Source: Ananas comosus
Lineage: Eukaryota > Streptophyta > Magnoliopsida > Poales > Bromeliaceae
Assembly (NCBI RefSeq): GCF_001540865.1
Contig: NC_033636.1
Span: 8,095,233-8,159,232 of the forward strand
Direction: 5' to 3'
DNA length: 64,000 nucleotides
Part shown: positions 34,952 to 46,600 of the stretch, piece after piece
How the letters are laid out: each line of letters opens with the position of its first letter
Numbering within the stretch: position 1 is the first letter of the stretch
Translations under genes and position numbers: made by a program
The notes under the pieces: generated by a model
Seen by the model: only the letters and a program-made list of their open reading frames with translations
What the model was told of the DNA's origin: nothing
The model's database searches: none

Positions 34952-36494
34952 CTTCCTTCCTTCCTTCCTTCCTTCCTCCTCCCTTATTATTATTATTATG
35001 ATTATAAACCTGAAGCAAACCAAACCAAACCAAAAAAATTCAAAACCCCGAGCGGGTTAGGAAAATTGTCGCTAAATAAATAAATAGTCCCCTCCCCTCT
35101 TCTTTCGCTGTCGAGAGACGAGTCAACCGGGCGACTCTTGAAGCTTCGGAGTTGCTTCCCTACACGTCTCTCTACACGAACCACTAAAACAATTTATTTA
35201 TTTATTTGAAGAAGAAGGGGGCAAGTGTTTCGAATCAAGTTAAATAAAAATACTGGAGGAGTTAGAAATCGCAGGGATGAGGTAAATTAATTGTTGTGGG
35301 GGTGGTGTAGCCGCCGCGGTGCCAGTAAGCAATCAGAAGCTGCTGGGTTGTTGCTATCAGGCGAAGGGTTTTGGGGGCGGCGCGCACGGAGGGGAAGAGG
35401 GGAAGAGGGGAAGGGAAAGAGGGAGGAAGAGAAAGGGAGAAAAGACAGAGAGAGAGAGGCCAGGAGGGAATCAAAAGGGGCCGAACATACGCGAATGCGA
35501 ACAGGCTGTCGTCCCTCGTGGTGAGTAGGAAAATCCTACGCCGTTTCCGAGAGAAACCCAAAACGCAGCCCAGATGGGTTAGCCTTCTGTTGAGCGAGCT
35601 CCCGTTGGGTTACCTCCAAGTCTACCCGAGATATTTGAAGTTGTTTGTTCTGACTTGTGAGGGTTCCACTAATGATTAAAAAAAAAAAAGAAGATTGTTT
35701 ATGTAAAAAAGTCATGTATGCTTTTCTTGCTACAGTTTTTGGTCTAATGATATCAGATTAATTAATATAGTAAATCATGCGATGCGACGGATAGATAATT
35801 AAAAAATAAAATAAAAAACGGTGATAAAGAAAGAAGAAATAACGGTGGAAGAAGCGAAAATAACGGGGGAGATTCATCAAGGTAATAGCCGAATGAAGTG
35901 GAAGAGGAACACTCAGCCAATGCAGAGGTATGACCCGGATCGGTTCAAGAAAAAAAAAAGAGAAAAATTCAATTTTGTTCAAACAAAGAAAGAAAAAAAA
36001 AAATGTAAAGGTTTTAAGCCAGTTCAGAAAAGCCTACACTTAATAATGATTAGTTTGGTTCAAACAAAAAAAAAGAGAAAAATTCGGCTCAGTTCAAGTA
36101 AAAAAAAAAAAAAGAAGGAGAACTTGAGCTGGTTTGAGATGGATGAATATATCTCAAATCATCTTAGAGCTTGTTTAGATGTATAAATATCTTATTAGGT
36201 ATATTTTCTTAATTTACTTAAAAAATTTATACATTTGATTGATAAGAAGTATGGTCAAATAATTAAAATAAAATATTATATTCAGACTTCAAATCAGTTT
36301 TTAATTAAATAAATTCTCTAATATATAAATTATACTATCTTATCAAATTATAGATGACAAACTTCTTTTAAAATAATTAGAAATTAAACTCCTTGCTTAC
36401 AATCCAATAGAGCCTCAAGCTACCTATGAAATCCAATTTCCAATAGTCCTAGAATATTTTCCTTTTTTTTTCCCTGAAAAGTGTGATACTTAGG
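34952..36494. promoter_or_regulatory. 5' region of the KCS gene
   Basis: Immediately upstream of the minus-strand start are a TTCC tetranucleotide tract (34953-34976) and an ATT triplet tract (34985-34999). The region 35380-35460 is purine-rich on the + strand. From about 35660 it is AT-rich with A runs. TTTATT/AATAAA words near 35190 could serve as TATA-like elements on the minus strand. The core promoter position is not certain. Confidence 0.4.
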
Positions 36495-37165
36495 TTACCC
36501 GTTTGGTCCGTGGATATCGGATATTGATATAAACTTTTTTATTCTTGAAATAGCTTTATTTTTGGATAGTTAAAAATAAAAACAAAATTGTATTTGATTT
36601 GTAATTTTACTATTCTCGAGAATAATTGAAATTGTATTTTGTTAATTTTATGGAATAATATAGAAAAGTAAAAAAAAAGTGATAATTGAATTTAATATAA
36701 AATATAATTTAATAAAAATAATTTGTTATAAAAATATTTTATTGTAAAAATAATTTATTATAATATTAATAAAAATAATTTATTATAAATTATGATTTAA
36801 TAAAAAAATTTTATAAAATATTTTTTTTAAAATTCTACTCAAATTTAAATGTAATAAAAATAATTTATTATAATATTTAAGTATAATTTACTATAGTAAT
36901 TTATAATAATATTTAAATATAAATAATACGTATTAATAAAGTACAATTAATAATTTTATAATAAAATAATTTATTCTAAATATTTTTTAGTATGTTTTTA
37001 TTACTTACTTTTAATTTAATTTATAATTTTAGTAAAGCTTGGAATAATACCATTCCATCAAAAGATGGAATATTTATCCAATTTATTTCGGAATAATCGA
37101 AAATAGTGAGATTTGACTGGAATAAAATTATTTCGCCAAAAAAATATTTCGTTTGGTGGAATAGT
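36495..37165. repeat. AT-rich TIR element, second copy
   Basis: The left end is near TTACCCGTTTGGTCC and the right end near TTCGTTTGGTGGAATAG, around a very AT-rich core. About 300 bp (36840-37150) align, in reverse orientation, with 4120-4400, with the shared order CCAAACGAAATATTTTTT, TATTCC, and TATTAATTGTA. The boundaries are approximate. Confidence 0.45.
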
Positions 37166-37180
37166 GGATAATTTTTATTT

Positions 37181-37582
37181 AGGGTTATTTCATACAGGTA
37201 TGTACAAATATAATGAATTGCAAATATATCTTTATAAAATTTAATTTCATATATTATACTTGTAAAAGTTCTAATATTTTCAAATATGTTCTTCTGATAT
37301 GTTACTGTTAAAATATTATTTATTTTATAAATAGAATGATTTTTTTGCCATCATAAATATATTCTTCCAAATTAGGAGGGATAAAAAGGTCAATTTACCT
37401 TATTAACAGACTAGAGTTAAATTTTTTATTTATAATTAAATAATTTTTTTCTAACGGATCTTAACAATACGGACATATTTGAAAATATCAAAATTTTTAT
37501 AAAAATAATATATGAAACTTGAATTTTATAAAAATATATTTATAAATTATTATATTTACAAAGACCAGTATAAAATTAACTC
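37181..37582. mobile_element. MITE family B, copy 4
   Basis: The left end AGGGTTATTTCATACAGG pairs with the right end, complemented (GAGTTAATTTTATACTGG). The flanks TTTTTATTT (37172-37180) and TTTTTATTA (37583-37591) form a 9-bp duplication with one mismatch. The interior words match the other copies. Confidence 0.75.
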
Positions 37583-37591
37583 TTTTTATTA

Positions 37592-37975
37592 TCCTATTTT
37601 ATCTGGGAATCTAAGGAGGGCCATAGGGTACGGTTATGAGTACGCCAAATTTTTCTGCGAGCAGCTTATCCTGTGGATCAATGCTATTATGCCAACCACT
37701 CCACTACAATCACACACGAGAACGATCCGAGAGGAGAGCGAAAATTTCGCGCCACGTGTCGAGCCCCGACCTAAAATATCAAACTAGAGGACGCGAATGA
37801 CACCGCCCCTAACTGCAGACTCATTGTCATCATCGCCGTTCGTTCGTTAATCCTCGCACCGTTAGATCATCAATGGGAAACGGTCAATTTTTAGTGGCAT
37901 CACACGGAGAGACAGAAATTCAAAGGGTAAGCGATTCTATTATGCATCACATTATTATTTATTAATAGTTAATTT
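37592..37975. other. Short intergenic stretch
   Basis: A GC-richer patch (37610-37800) includes GCGCCACGTGTCGAGCC. No complete gene or domain is seen. Confidence 0.4.
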
Positions 37976-38630
37976 TAGGCTAAATTATATAAAATCGTTT
38001 TGTTAAAATTTGAATTTTTACTTTTTTTTTTTGTCATTTAAAAATCTACACTTTGCCCATTTTTAAAATAAAAAATATTCACAGAAGAATACGATGTGAA
38101 CTGTAATGACAAAATGATCATTTTATTCTTCACAATTTTCATCTTCTCCCTCATCTTGCTCATTTGCCGCCTCTATTGACCGCAGTTCGCACATCGATCG
38201 GCCGCGGTTCTTCTCCATTTTCTTCTCCACTTGCTTCCCTTCTCCTCTTGCATCCTTATTGCCCCTTCATTTCAGCAACAGTAGGAAGAAAATCGAGATA
38301 GGCGTGGATAGAAAGGTAGGCAAGGGTAAGGAGGGCGAAGGCCATGCGGCGGAGGAGGGCGAGGAGGTGTTTGTCGGCGCGGACGGAGATGTGGGTGAAG
38401 ACGAGGCAGTGAAGAAGGGCGAGGCAGCGAGGCGGAAGAGAGCGAAGCACAGTAGAGAGTGCGGAGGGTATTTTTGGTATAAAAAAATATTTTATAATAG
38501 AACCCTAATGACAAGGGGTGAAATGAACATTTTTTATTTTATAAGATAACAAAGTGTAGGTTTTTAAATGACGGAGGGGGAATGTGAAAAATCAGGTTTT
38601 TGACAGAGGAGTTTAAGAAAAATAATCCGA
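37976..38630. mobile_element. Long-TIR element with GC-rich insert (Pack-type candidate)
   Basis: The left arm (about 37978-38095) and right arm (about 38515-38630) are inverted copies. Both contain GTCATTTAAAAA, CTACACTTTG and AAAATAAAAAAT in the same order. The interior (38160-38470) is markedly GC-rich and gene-like: GGCGGAGGAGGGCGAGGAGG is in the middle, with open frames on both strands. I do not recognise the passenger. No exact target duplication is visible (TTAATT occurs on both flanks). Long TIRs plus a GC-rich passenger suggest a Pack-MULE-like element. Confidence 0.6.
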
Positions 38631-38664
38631 TTAATTGATGACGTTGCATCAACAATATAATTTA

Positions 38665-38968
38665 GGATAAACTTCAAATACTACTGTAATTTCGCACTTT
38701 CTTACTTTAGTATCTCGTAATTTTTTTTTCATCAGCACATTCATTAACTCTCCGTTAAATTATATAAAAAAAACTTCAGATACTCTATTTATAAATATTC
38801 ACTTTTGTACCATGTGGTTTACCAAATTTTACTTTAGTACTTTGTGGCTCTAACTTTATTAACGGAAAAAATAATGAAAAGAAAGGTATAAAATTATATA
38901 TTTTAAATTGTAGAGTATTAAAATAAAAAAGTGGAAACTATGAAAATGATAATATTTAAAGTTTTTTC
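38665..38968. mobile_element. MITE family A, copy 3 (304 bp)
   Basis: The left end is GGATAAACTTCAAATACTAC and the right end its imperfect inverse. The exact 9-bp duplication TATAATTTA lies at 38656-38664 and 38969-38977. It is shorter than the other copies because of internal deletion. Confidence 0.83.
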
Positions 38969-39000
38969 TATAATTTATGTATTCTAGATTTTTTTTTTAA

Positions 39001-39354
39001 GGAAAAATTTCAAAAACCCCCCAGTGGTTTCGTAGTTTCTCACTTTGTCCCCCTGTGGTTTAAAATGCATCAATTTGCCCCCCTATGGTTTCGTTTTTAT
39101 CTTTTCGGTAGCTTTTTCGTCAATATTTTATTAAATTATATACAAAAAACTTCACATATCCATTTAGATTTATCAAATATTCACTTTAGTACCCTTTAGT
39201 TTTAACTTTATCACTGATTTAAGAAAAAAAAATAATAAAATTGATAAGAAAAAGAGAAAAAGAAATCACAAGGGGGCAAATTAATATATTTTAAATCACA
39301 GAGGGGCAAAGTGAGAAACTACGAAATCACAGGAGGGATTTTTGAAGTTTTTTC
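39001..39354. mobile_element. MITE family A, copy 4 (354 bp)
   Basis: The ends begin GGAAAAATTTCAAAAACCCC and invert at the right. The inner TTCGTAGTTTCTCACTTTG words are nearly perfect inverted copies. The 9-bp duplication TTTTTTTAA lies at 38992-39000 and 39355-39363. Copy 3 is only 32 bp away. Confidence 0.83.
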
Positions 39355-39363
39355 TTTTTTTAA

Positions 39364-39608
39364 ACTAGGATGCGTCTTCTAGAAGAAGGTGAGAATCTTT
39401 GAGATCTTGGATCCGGTGCACCAGTGGCCGTCGGTGGTCTACTTTTCCTTGAACTGTATAGTATCAAACTATCAATCCACCGTCCAAATAAATAGTTTTC
39501 TGATTGAAAATTTGAAACAACATTTTTTTTTTTTTTTGGAAGGTTGTGATTGGATGATATAGGCCGTAGGGAAAGGTGAATTGCTGGATGGTGCTAATAT
39601 TTTTTTTT
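39364..39608. other. Short spacer between two MITEs
   Basis: Two T runs (39521-39537 and 39600-39615) frame a short unique sequence. No gene is seen. Confidence 0.5.
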
Positions 39609-39617
39609 TTTTTTTAT

Positions 39618-40025
39618 GGGTTAATTGCATCAGGTCTTCTCGAGTATAGTAAATTATAAATATATTTTTATAAAATTTAACTTTTATAAATTATTGCTGT
39701 AAAAGTTGTAACATTTTCAGATATGTCATTGCCGTTAGAATCCGTTAGAAAAATTTAGTTAACCATAAGTTAAATACTTTATCCTGATTAATTTTTGACA
39801 TTTTTATCCCTTTTATATTATACTATTATAATTTTTGGAGAGATATATTTGTGATCGCAAAATTAAAAATATAAACATGTTTCTAACGGTTCTCTGACGG
39901 CAACAAACCAGAGGAACATATATGAAAATATTAGGATTTTTACTGTAATAACTTATGAAAGTTAAACTTTCCAGAAATATATTTATAGTTCACTATATTT
40001 GCGGGAACCTGTATGCAATTAACTC
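39618..40025. mobile_element. MITE family B, copy 5 (408 bp)
   Basis: The left end GGGTTAATTGCATCAGG pairs with the right end, complemented (GAGTTAATTGCATACAGG). The exact 9-bp duplication TTTTTTTAT lies at 39609-39617 and 40026-40034. The interior is shared with the other family B copies. Confidence 0.85.
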
Positions 40026-40139
40026 TTTTTTTATTATATTAAATTTTTTGGGTAAATATAAGATTGGAATTAACTCTAAACCTCTTCTGTTTGAAGATTC
40101 GTCAATTCAATTCTCTGCATCCAACTTTTAAGAGGTGTT

Positions 40140-40293
40140 ACCGACCGTCACTAGAGCAAGTGGCAAAGGATTTAGTGGTTGGTACCCGAGACCCAAGTTC
40201 GAATCCTGGTTGATTCACATTTTTAGCTAAGTTTATTTCTAAATAAAATAAACAAAGCGGCTAGCATGCTACCTATCTCTAAAAAAAAAAAAA
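40140..40293 (+). mobile_element. tRNA-derived SINE, copy 2
   Basis: It starts ACCGACCGTCACTAGAGC, carries the B box GTTCGAATC, and ends CTACCTATCTCT plus an A tail. It is flanked by the exact 17-bp duplication AACTTTTAAGAGGTGTT at 40123-40139 and 40294-40310. Confidence 0.92.
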
Positions 40294-40310
40294 AACTTTT
40301 AAGAGGTGTT

Positions 40311-41235
40311 CGGTTTTTCAAAAAAAGTGCAAAATCTAATTTTAGAGATTTTTTAAAAATAGAAATAATGCCTTTGTCCATAATTTTATTTTTCGGATAA
40401 AATATTTTGAAAAGAAAATTACTATTTTTCATAAAATCTAAAAAAAATTGTTTTTTAGAAACCAAATGAACAAAAGTATTTTTTCAACTAGAAAACTATT
40501 TTCTTTAAGAAATGAATTGCAAAAACAATGCCAAATAGTGGGATGAGAATATATTTAATTTGTTTTTGTGAGTAATAACATGCCGCACATGTTGTATTGA
40601 TTCAGTTAACATATAATTTCTATAACGAAAATACATATTGCCCCCTAATGCCAGGTAAGTCCAATGATTATTGTTTTGTTTATCAATACAGTTTAGATGA
40701 ATTACGTGAACTACGTGAGAGAAGTGCTACGATTATTTTGATGCACAGGTTAAGAAACATTTTGGACAGCTCGAAGCCTAAAAGCGAGAAACTTGCGAGA
40801 TTTTATGAACCGGACATCATGCCTCTTTGATCGATGTCCATCCAGTTATAAATGGAAGATCAGATAATCTTCAACTTTAGTCTCAAAATAAATAGCAAAC
40901 AGATCGTGCCTGACTTAAGTAGCAAAAACCTAATTAATCGATATCTAATATTTCAAATTCAAAATATAAATAATTTATATTTTCAACTAATTTTTTTTTT
41001 TTTTATAAAATAGTTAACATACTATTATCTTTCTCTCTCTCTCTTTTTTTTTTTTTTTTATAAAAAAAGGCGATATTGTCAACGTTGTGGGGTCACCGGA
41101 TGGGCCTGTGAGATCCAAACAAGCAATAATTATTTCTTGAAACATTAATACGAGACGGCAAGGTTTAACCCTCAAAGGCTCAAACAACCAGCCGTATTTA
41201 ACGTGCAACTTGGACGACTACAGCCAATTTGAATA
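40311..41235. other. AT-rich intergenic
   Basis: There are short inverted words around 40310-40540 (GGTTTTTCAAAAAA against AAACCAAATGAAC) but no clear element. T runs lie near 40988 and 41043. No gene is supported. Confidence 0.45.
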
Positions 41236-41244
41236 TATTTTATA

Positions 41245-41583
41245 GAGTACATCTCATACAGGTCCCTACAATAATAATGAATGACAAATACATTTTTATA
41301 AAATTTAATTTTCATATACTGTTTCTATAAACATTCTGATATTTTCAAATATGTCCTTCCAATTTGTTATCGTTAGAGAACTGTTTATATTTTCAATTTT
41401 GACATCACAAATATATCGCCGCTCAAAAGTCTTAACAGTATAATATAAAAGAGGTAAAAATATCAAAAACTAACCAGAATTAAATATTTAATCTATGATT
41501 AATTAAACTTTTCTGATGAATTCTAATGACGGGAATATATTTGTCATTCATCATGTTTACAGAAAACTGTGTGAAATTAACCC
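41245..41583. mobile_element. MITE family B, copy 6 (339 bp)
   Basis: The left end GAGTACATCTCATACAGG pairs with the right end, complemented (GGGTTAATTTCACACAG). The exact 9-bp duplication TATTTTATA lies at 41236-41244 and 41584-41592. Confidence 0.85.
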
Positions 41584-41592
41584 TATTTTATA

Positions 41593-42289
41593 ATGATTAA
41601 GTTACATCAACTTTGAATATTAGGATTAGGTGAGCTGGCAATTTAATAGCTACAATTCACCTCTCTCGTAAGTGCCTCAAAATTAGAGATCATTAGTTGC
41701 CCAAAATGGGGGCTAGTTGTTGTACTACATATGATTATTAAATTCAACTTGAGCCCACGAAGATTATCCTCGTTTGCTTTTATGAAAATTTAAGTACAAT
41801 TTGTTCGTGTCATGTGGTACATATATTTACTTCGCATTTTGAAACAATTAGACGAAAATTGTGAATATTTGACTTACCAATGATGGGGAATCTATATATA
41901 TAAAGATTAGAAAGTGATTTGCAGTTATGGGTACGTCTCACATTAATTTTATATCAATATCCTTTTATCACATCATTGTCTTTATTCCTTTCGCAAAATT
42001 AATCTCAAACAAATTTTATAATTTCTCACATTGCCTTTATTGTCCTTCTATTACTTATTTTATTGCGGCGTGCGAACAACCTACTGTATCCATGCAGAAG
42101 CAGTTCTTGCCTTCTTGGTATTGTAAAATTAATCTTTATCTAATCTAATCTAATCTAATCTAATCTAATTTGTGCAGAGCGGAGAAAATTGTGTGAAAAT
42201 TATGGGACCGACGGAAATTTGAAAACAACTCTACAAAATCGTAAATAAATCCTGACATAAGCTTTATGTTTACGTATAAGTTAGAATCA
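41593..42289. other. Intergenic with TCTAA pentamer repeat
   Basis: A tract of six TCTAA units lies at 42139-42168. No gene is seen in the AT-rich remainder. Confidence 0.6.
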
Positions 42290-42299
42290 TCTAGAACTG

Positions 42300-42511
42300 G
42301 AGCTGGGCTCCTGTGCTTTCAAAAACATAAGAGTATTTGTATTTGTGACTTTTTTGCCGTCGAATCGTCTCAAGATTTACGTAGCAATATTAACGGCGTG
42401 TTTCATTAAATCTTCTTTATTAGTATTGTACGGATTTTGAGGCGATCCGACGTTAAAAAAATCATAAGCACGTTGAGCTCCTATGCTGTTAAAAGCATAG
42501 AAACTCAGCTC
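42300..42511. mobile_element. Foldback-family element, 212 bp, 10-bp TSD
   Basis: The inverted ends start GAGCTGGGCTCC and GAGCTGAGTTTC. It is flanked by TCTAGAACTG (42290-42299) and TCTAGAATTG (42512-42521), a 10-bp duplication with one mismatch. Inner words such as GCTCCTGTGCTTTCAAAA and TGCTGTTAAAAGCATAG form the palindromic termini. It is close in sequence to the element end at 17333. Confidence 0.75.
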
Positions 42512-42740
42512 TCTAGAATTGTGTTCTTTACGTAAATTCTTTTTCTAAATAGTGATTTGAATTTACACATGGTCATTTACTATGTATGTTTGTCCCCTGC
42601 ATTGCACAAGCTTTTGTGCTCGGTCCAAATCTCACGCAAGAATTCAGCTGCGCTCGTGAAGAAAATTCTTAATTGCTACCACAGTTGGTTCGACCACACG
42701 CTGCTTTTCGAATGATCCCATTTCACTACTTGGTTGGGGA

Positions 42741-42895
42741 TTTTTTTTTTTTTTTTTTTTGAGAAATAAGTAGCACGCTATCCGTTTCGTTTATTTTATT
42801 TAGAAATAAACTTAGCTGGAAATATGAATCAACTAGAATTCGAACTTAGATCTCGAATACCAACCACCAATTCCTTTGCCACTTGCTCTAGGGAC
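42741..42895 (-). mobile_element. tRNA-derived SINE, copy 3 (reverse)
   Basis: It starts with a T run and reads in reverse as the same SINE. The B box appears as GAATTCGAACTT (one base off), and the 5' end is CTTGCTCTAGGGAC at the right. The flanks show no clear duplication, so this copy is older or slightly truncated at its 5' end. Confidence 0.82.
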
Positions 42896-43173
42896 CCACG
42901 CTTTTTGAGTGAGAGTAGGTGGAGTATCATGATATCATCATCCTGGAAACGTTCTATTTCTGCAATGCACAAGATTAGGGCGTTGACGAGAAAAACTCTC
43001 CAGGAAAATTTTAAAAAAGGATTCAGTTAACATGCCCTTTCAATGCACCGTTTCACACAATTGAAAACCATTCGGAATAAGTACATATAATAATATGCTG
43101 GTTAGGTAATTCCATTCCTTGGTGTGATAGTCTTTTTAACCTGACTTCACGAGAGGCTATTTATTTAAAAAGG
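42896..43173. other. Short intergenic stretch
   Basis: No gene, RNA or repeat boundary is recognised here. Confidence 0.45.
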
Positions 43174-43635
43174 ATAATACATACTATACCCTTCAAAGTT
43201 TTTAAAATATCTTATATATCTTTTTTATTTTTTGTTTCAAATATATTTCTAGTGTATTTCTTCATTATTCAAAAATATCCTGCTGTTAGTATCGTTAAGT
43301 CATTTCAGGTTAAACCGGATTAAATTTCTACTCAACTTAAGGGGAAAAAAAAGATTAGTGACGGTAAAAGGGCATTTTTGAAAGGAAAGGAGTCCAAATA
43401 TTTCATTTTGTTCTTAACTTAAGAGTAAATAAGAAAAATTGATGATAATAAGAAGATAAATTTGAAAGGGCAAAATAATAACTTTACAGATATAGCAATT
43501 GTTCTTAACAGAATCTAACTTTAGTAGGGGTATATTCGAAAGAGCTTATATTGTTAAAAGGGTATTTTAGTATTATTAGCCTTCTAAGCAGGATAAATAA
43601 AAAAAATCGAAAACATCTTAAAAGTATATAAACAA
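43174..43635. repeat. Possible TIR element, about 460 bp
   Basis: The left part GGATAATACATACTATACCC is followed by TTTTTAAAATATCTTATATA. The right part, complemented, reads AAGGGCAGTTGTTTATATAC then TTTTAAGATGTTTTCGA. The two are weak inverted arms around a coding-free core with polypurine stretches. The right end has a relative near 29395-29490. The boundaries are uncertain. Confidence 0.4.
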
Positions 43636-46600
43636 CTGCCCTTAAGGAGCCACTACAAATTAGTGAGGTACTTAATAAGATTGAAATAATTTAAGAATGG
43701 GCTAGAAAGAAAAAAAAAAAAGGACATTTAGAAAGAAAACGATAGAAAAGTATTTATTCGTAGGTGGCCAAAAACACCCCTAACATAAATTAGAATAGAG
43801 AAAGGGGAGCAAATCTTGGACAACTTTTTTTAATTTCAAAATCATATACAGTGTCCCACCGAGTGTTTTCTTTCTCGGTTAGGCTTTGAAATTTCCAAGT
43901 TCCCAAATATGCTTTGTCTAAATTGATAGTGAAATAGACAACGACAACCCACCAGCAACGTAATCTCCCTCAATCGAAATCGTGACTACGTCGAAATTTC
44001 CTTCTCGTATACGTTTGAGAGACAATGATACTCCACATTTTTTATACATACATCCCTTATAGAATATATGTGTTGGTTCATATATTCTTTCATGCTTTAT
44101 AATCTAGAAAAATGCTACATATACACCTATTTATACGTGTAGATCCAGCATGTAATCCTAAGGTTTACAAAAATCTAAGTATTTAGTTAAAAATATACAC
44201 CTATAAGTCTAGGGATTCCTTTATAATCTCAGGGGCCGATGTAATTATAAATGTAATCTAGTTAAAGATGCATCCAACTAAAAATATAACGGTTGTTACT
44301 ATTTGCATCTTATTTGGCTGGGTGCAATAAAAAGTATTGTAATTATAAATAGTTTATTTTACTGTATGCAGTTGATAAACATATTTATAAAATTTTATCA
44401 CTTTATATATAAAATGGTGAGAATATCTCCTCTATGTAAAAAAATTTATTTAAAAGATAACAAGGGAGGAAAACTTACATTTTGTTTGAAATTATGCTCT
44501 CCAACACCTGCAATTAAAATTACAGCCAATTTAGGCGTAGTTCCCACTACTACAATTGAGCCATTTTGTACAATTCAGCAGTCGGATTCAAATGTATCAA
44601 ATCACATACCACATTTGAATTTGCATGCAGTTACGATTGCAGTGCGATCCTAACTATATACGGCCAAATAATCCCTAAATGCACATGGAAACATTTTGTG
44701 TGTTCGCACAAATATTTCTTCTCAGCTAATGGTATCCAAATATTAGAATCTTACAGAAACCAACTATATGCAATTACAAGAGTGAAACTTACAAATAGAC
44801 AGTTTTCAAGGCAGAAAAAACTACATACGATTTCTTATAATTAAGTTCGTATCTGGGAGTAGTATTAACTGATCATAATATGGAAACAGAATAAAAAAAA
44901 GGGGGGGTTAAACACATTGCTAAGTAAAGGATCTTTCATGCGAATTGAATGAAACGGCACTCGTGCAAGTAACTAAAATCTGCAAGAATACCAACTTTAC
45001 GCTTGTGGACCAGCTAATATAAATGTTTTGAGGGCAATATATGCGAAAACCATAAAATGAAAAAGACTACATGTTGCATGTTTTCATGGTCTACCTACTA
45101 TCATTACTCACTTTACACGCCAATGTACGTTGATAATTTAAAACAAAGTTTACAACCAAGACAGGGTGTGTAGGTCTTTTTATGTCTCCTTATTTTTACC
45201 ACATGATAAGCTAGTTTGTTCACAATTTATTATTTATTTAAATTCTACAAGTCAGAAGAGATCTAGAGGGAGAGGTAAAGAGAAGCATGGGCCTATTCCT
45301 CACAAAAAGATTAAGATGTATGGAGATTGAAAGTCGGTCCCAACTTCTTTATTTAAATAGTTTAGTCTCTAAACTTTCACATATGTTGCAATTCTAGTCC
45401 CTAATTGTCAAAAACTATCTCTAAAATGCGTAATTTATTATAGTGTAATCTAAATAGAATTAATACGACTATTTTACAGCAAACTTAAGATTATATGTCA
45501 AAGCACAGGGATTAGAGTAAGTAAATGAAAAGTACATGAACCAAACTTGCAATATTGGGACTGTACAGCAACTATGCATGTAGCTTACCAGTGAAAGAAG
45601 AGGACATATGGTAGGCAAGAATGGCATATATGCCATGATTCCACGAGTGTAACAGATCATCATTTGATTGGAAATGAATTTTAAGATCAGTCCATATCTA
45701 ATTATAAATGGGACCCTTCCTCTGATGGGTATTCTGGATACAGCACAGATGATGCAGCAGAGAAACAGGCATGCACACAACCTGCTTGTGCTGTTTGCTA
45801 AGAGAGATTCTCCATCTACTGGAACCAGAAACATATTCACATTATGTACATACTATGTACATATACAAAACATTCAACATTTGTGTGCCGAGAGAGGTTA
45901 TAAAAATTAGATATAGTTTACCATTTAACCAATAACTCCATTGCGATCTACCACAAAGCCTCCGCTTTCGTCAAATCCCCGAGCCGTATGTTAGAAGAAT
46001 TAACCATATAGTGGACCACTTGAATAAGCGAACTAGTAACTTCAGTCAAAGTTTGACTCAAGCACGATCTCCTCATTCACGGGCATCCGACCAAATTGAC
46101 GTAAATGTGAGTTTTGTTGTGGATTTCGATGTTTTCAAGTTCCAAGTGGTGAATTGCTATCAAGAAAAATTCAGGTGATTACAGAAACTTTTTTCTTAAG
46201 TTGTAGCTGTAATTTTGTTATTATCTTTCGAATTTGAACTGTAATTTTGTTGTTGAAGTATTTTACAATTGTCGGCACTAATAAAATGCATATAGGACAA
46301 ACACAGATCCACATGTCCAAGGACCAAATTTAAGAGAATAATTACAAAAATGATGACGAAGATGATGTGATAACCATATATAAGTGGGACCTCATATTTT
46401 GAACATGAAAATGATCTCGTTGGTTGAGCAGTGAACAAGTATATAGCAATGTGGGTTAAGCAAATTATTTCATTGGGAACTAATCTTCTAAGTTATAGAC
46501 TTGAGTATATAGCAATGTGGGTTAAGCAACTTATTTCATTGGGAACTAATGTCGTAAGTTATAGACTTGAGTATCCATCAAAGCTTGTTTAAAGAAGTAT

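Noticed and set aside
34952..35023. Upstream ATG giving a 24-residue N-terminal extension of KCS
   Set aside because: It would encode an Ile run and a Glu/Gly/Lys stretch from ATT and GGAA simple repeats. The Met at 34951 fits the family better.
33399..35033. 544-residue minus-strand frame overlapping KCS
   Set aside because: It is frame-shifted relative to the true KCS frame, Arg/Ala-rich, and has none of the KCS catalytic motifs.
33299..35083. 594-residue + strand open frame opposite the KCS gene
   Set aside because: It is a shadow of the GC-rich KCS coding strand. The translation is low-complexity Gly/Val/Glu and His/Arg/Pro, with no domain.
44303..44653. 116-residue frame
   Set aside because: It lies in an AT-rich region with no known domain, no codon bias like the real genes, and similarity to a repeat-like stretch at 26265-26425.
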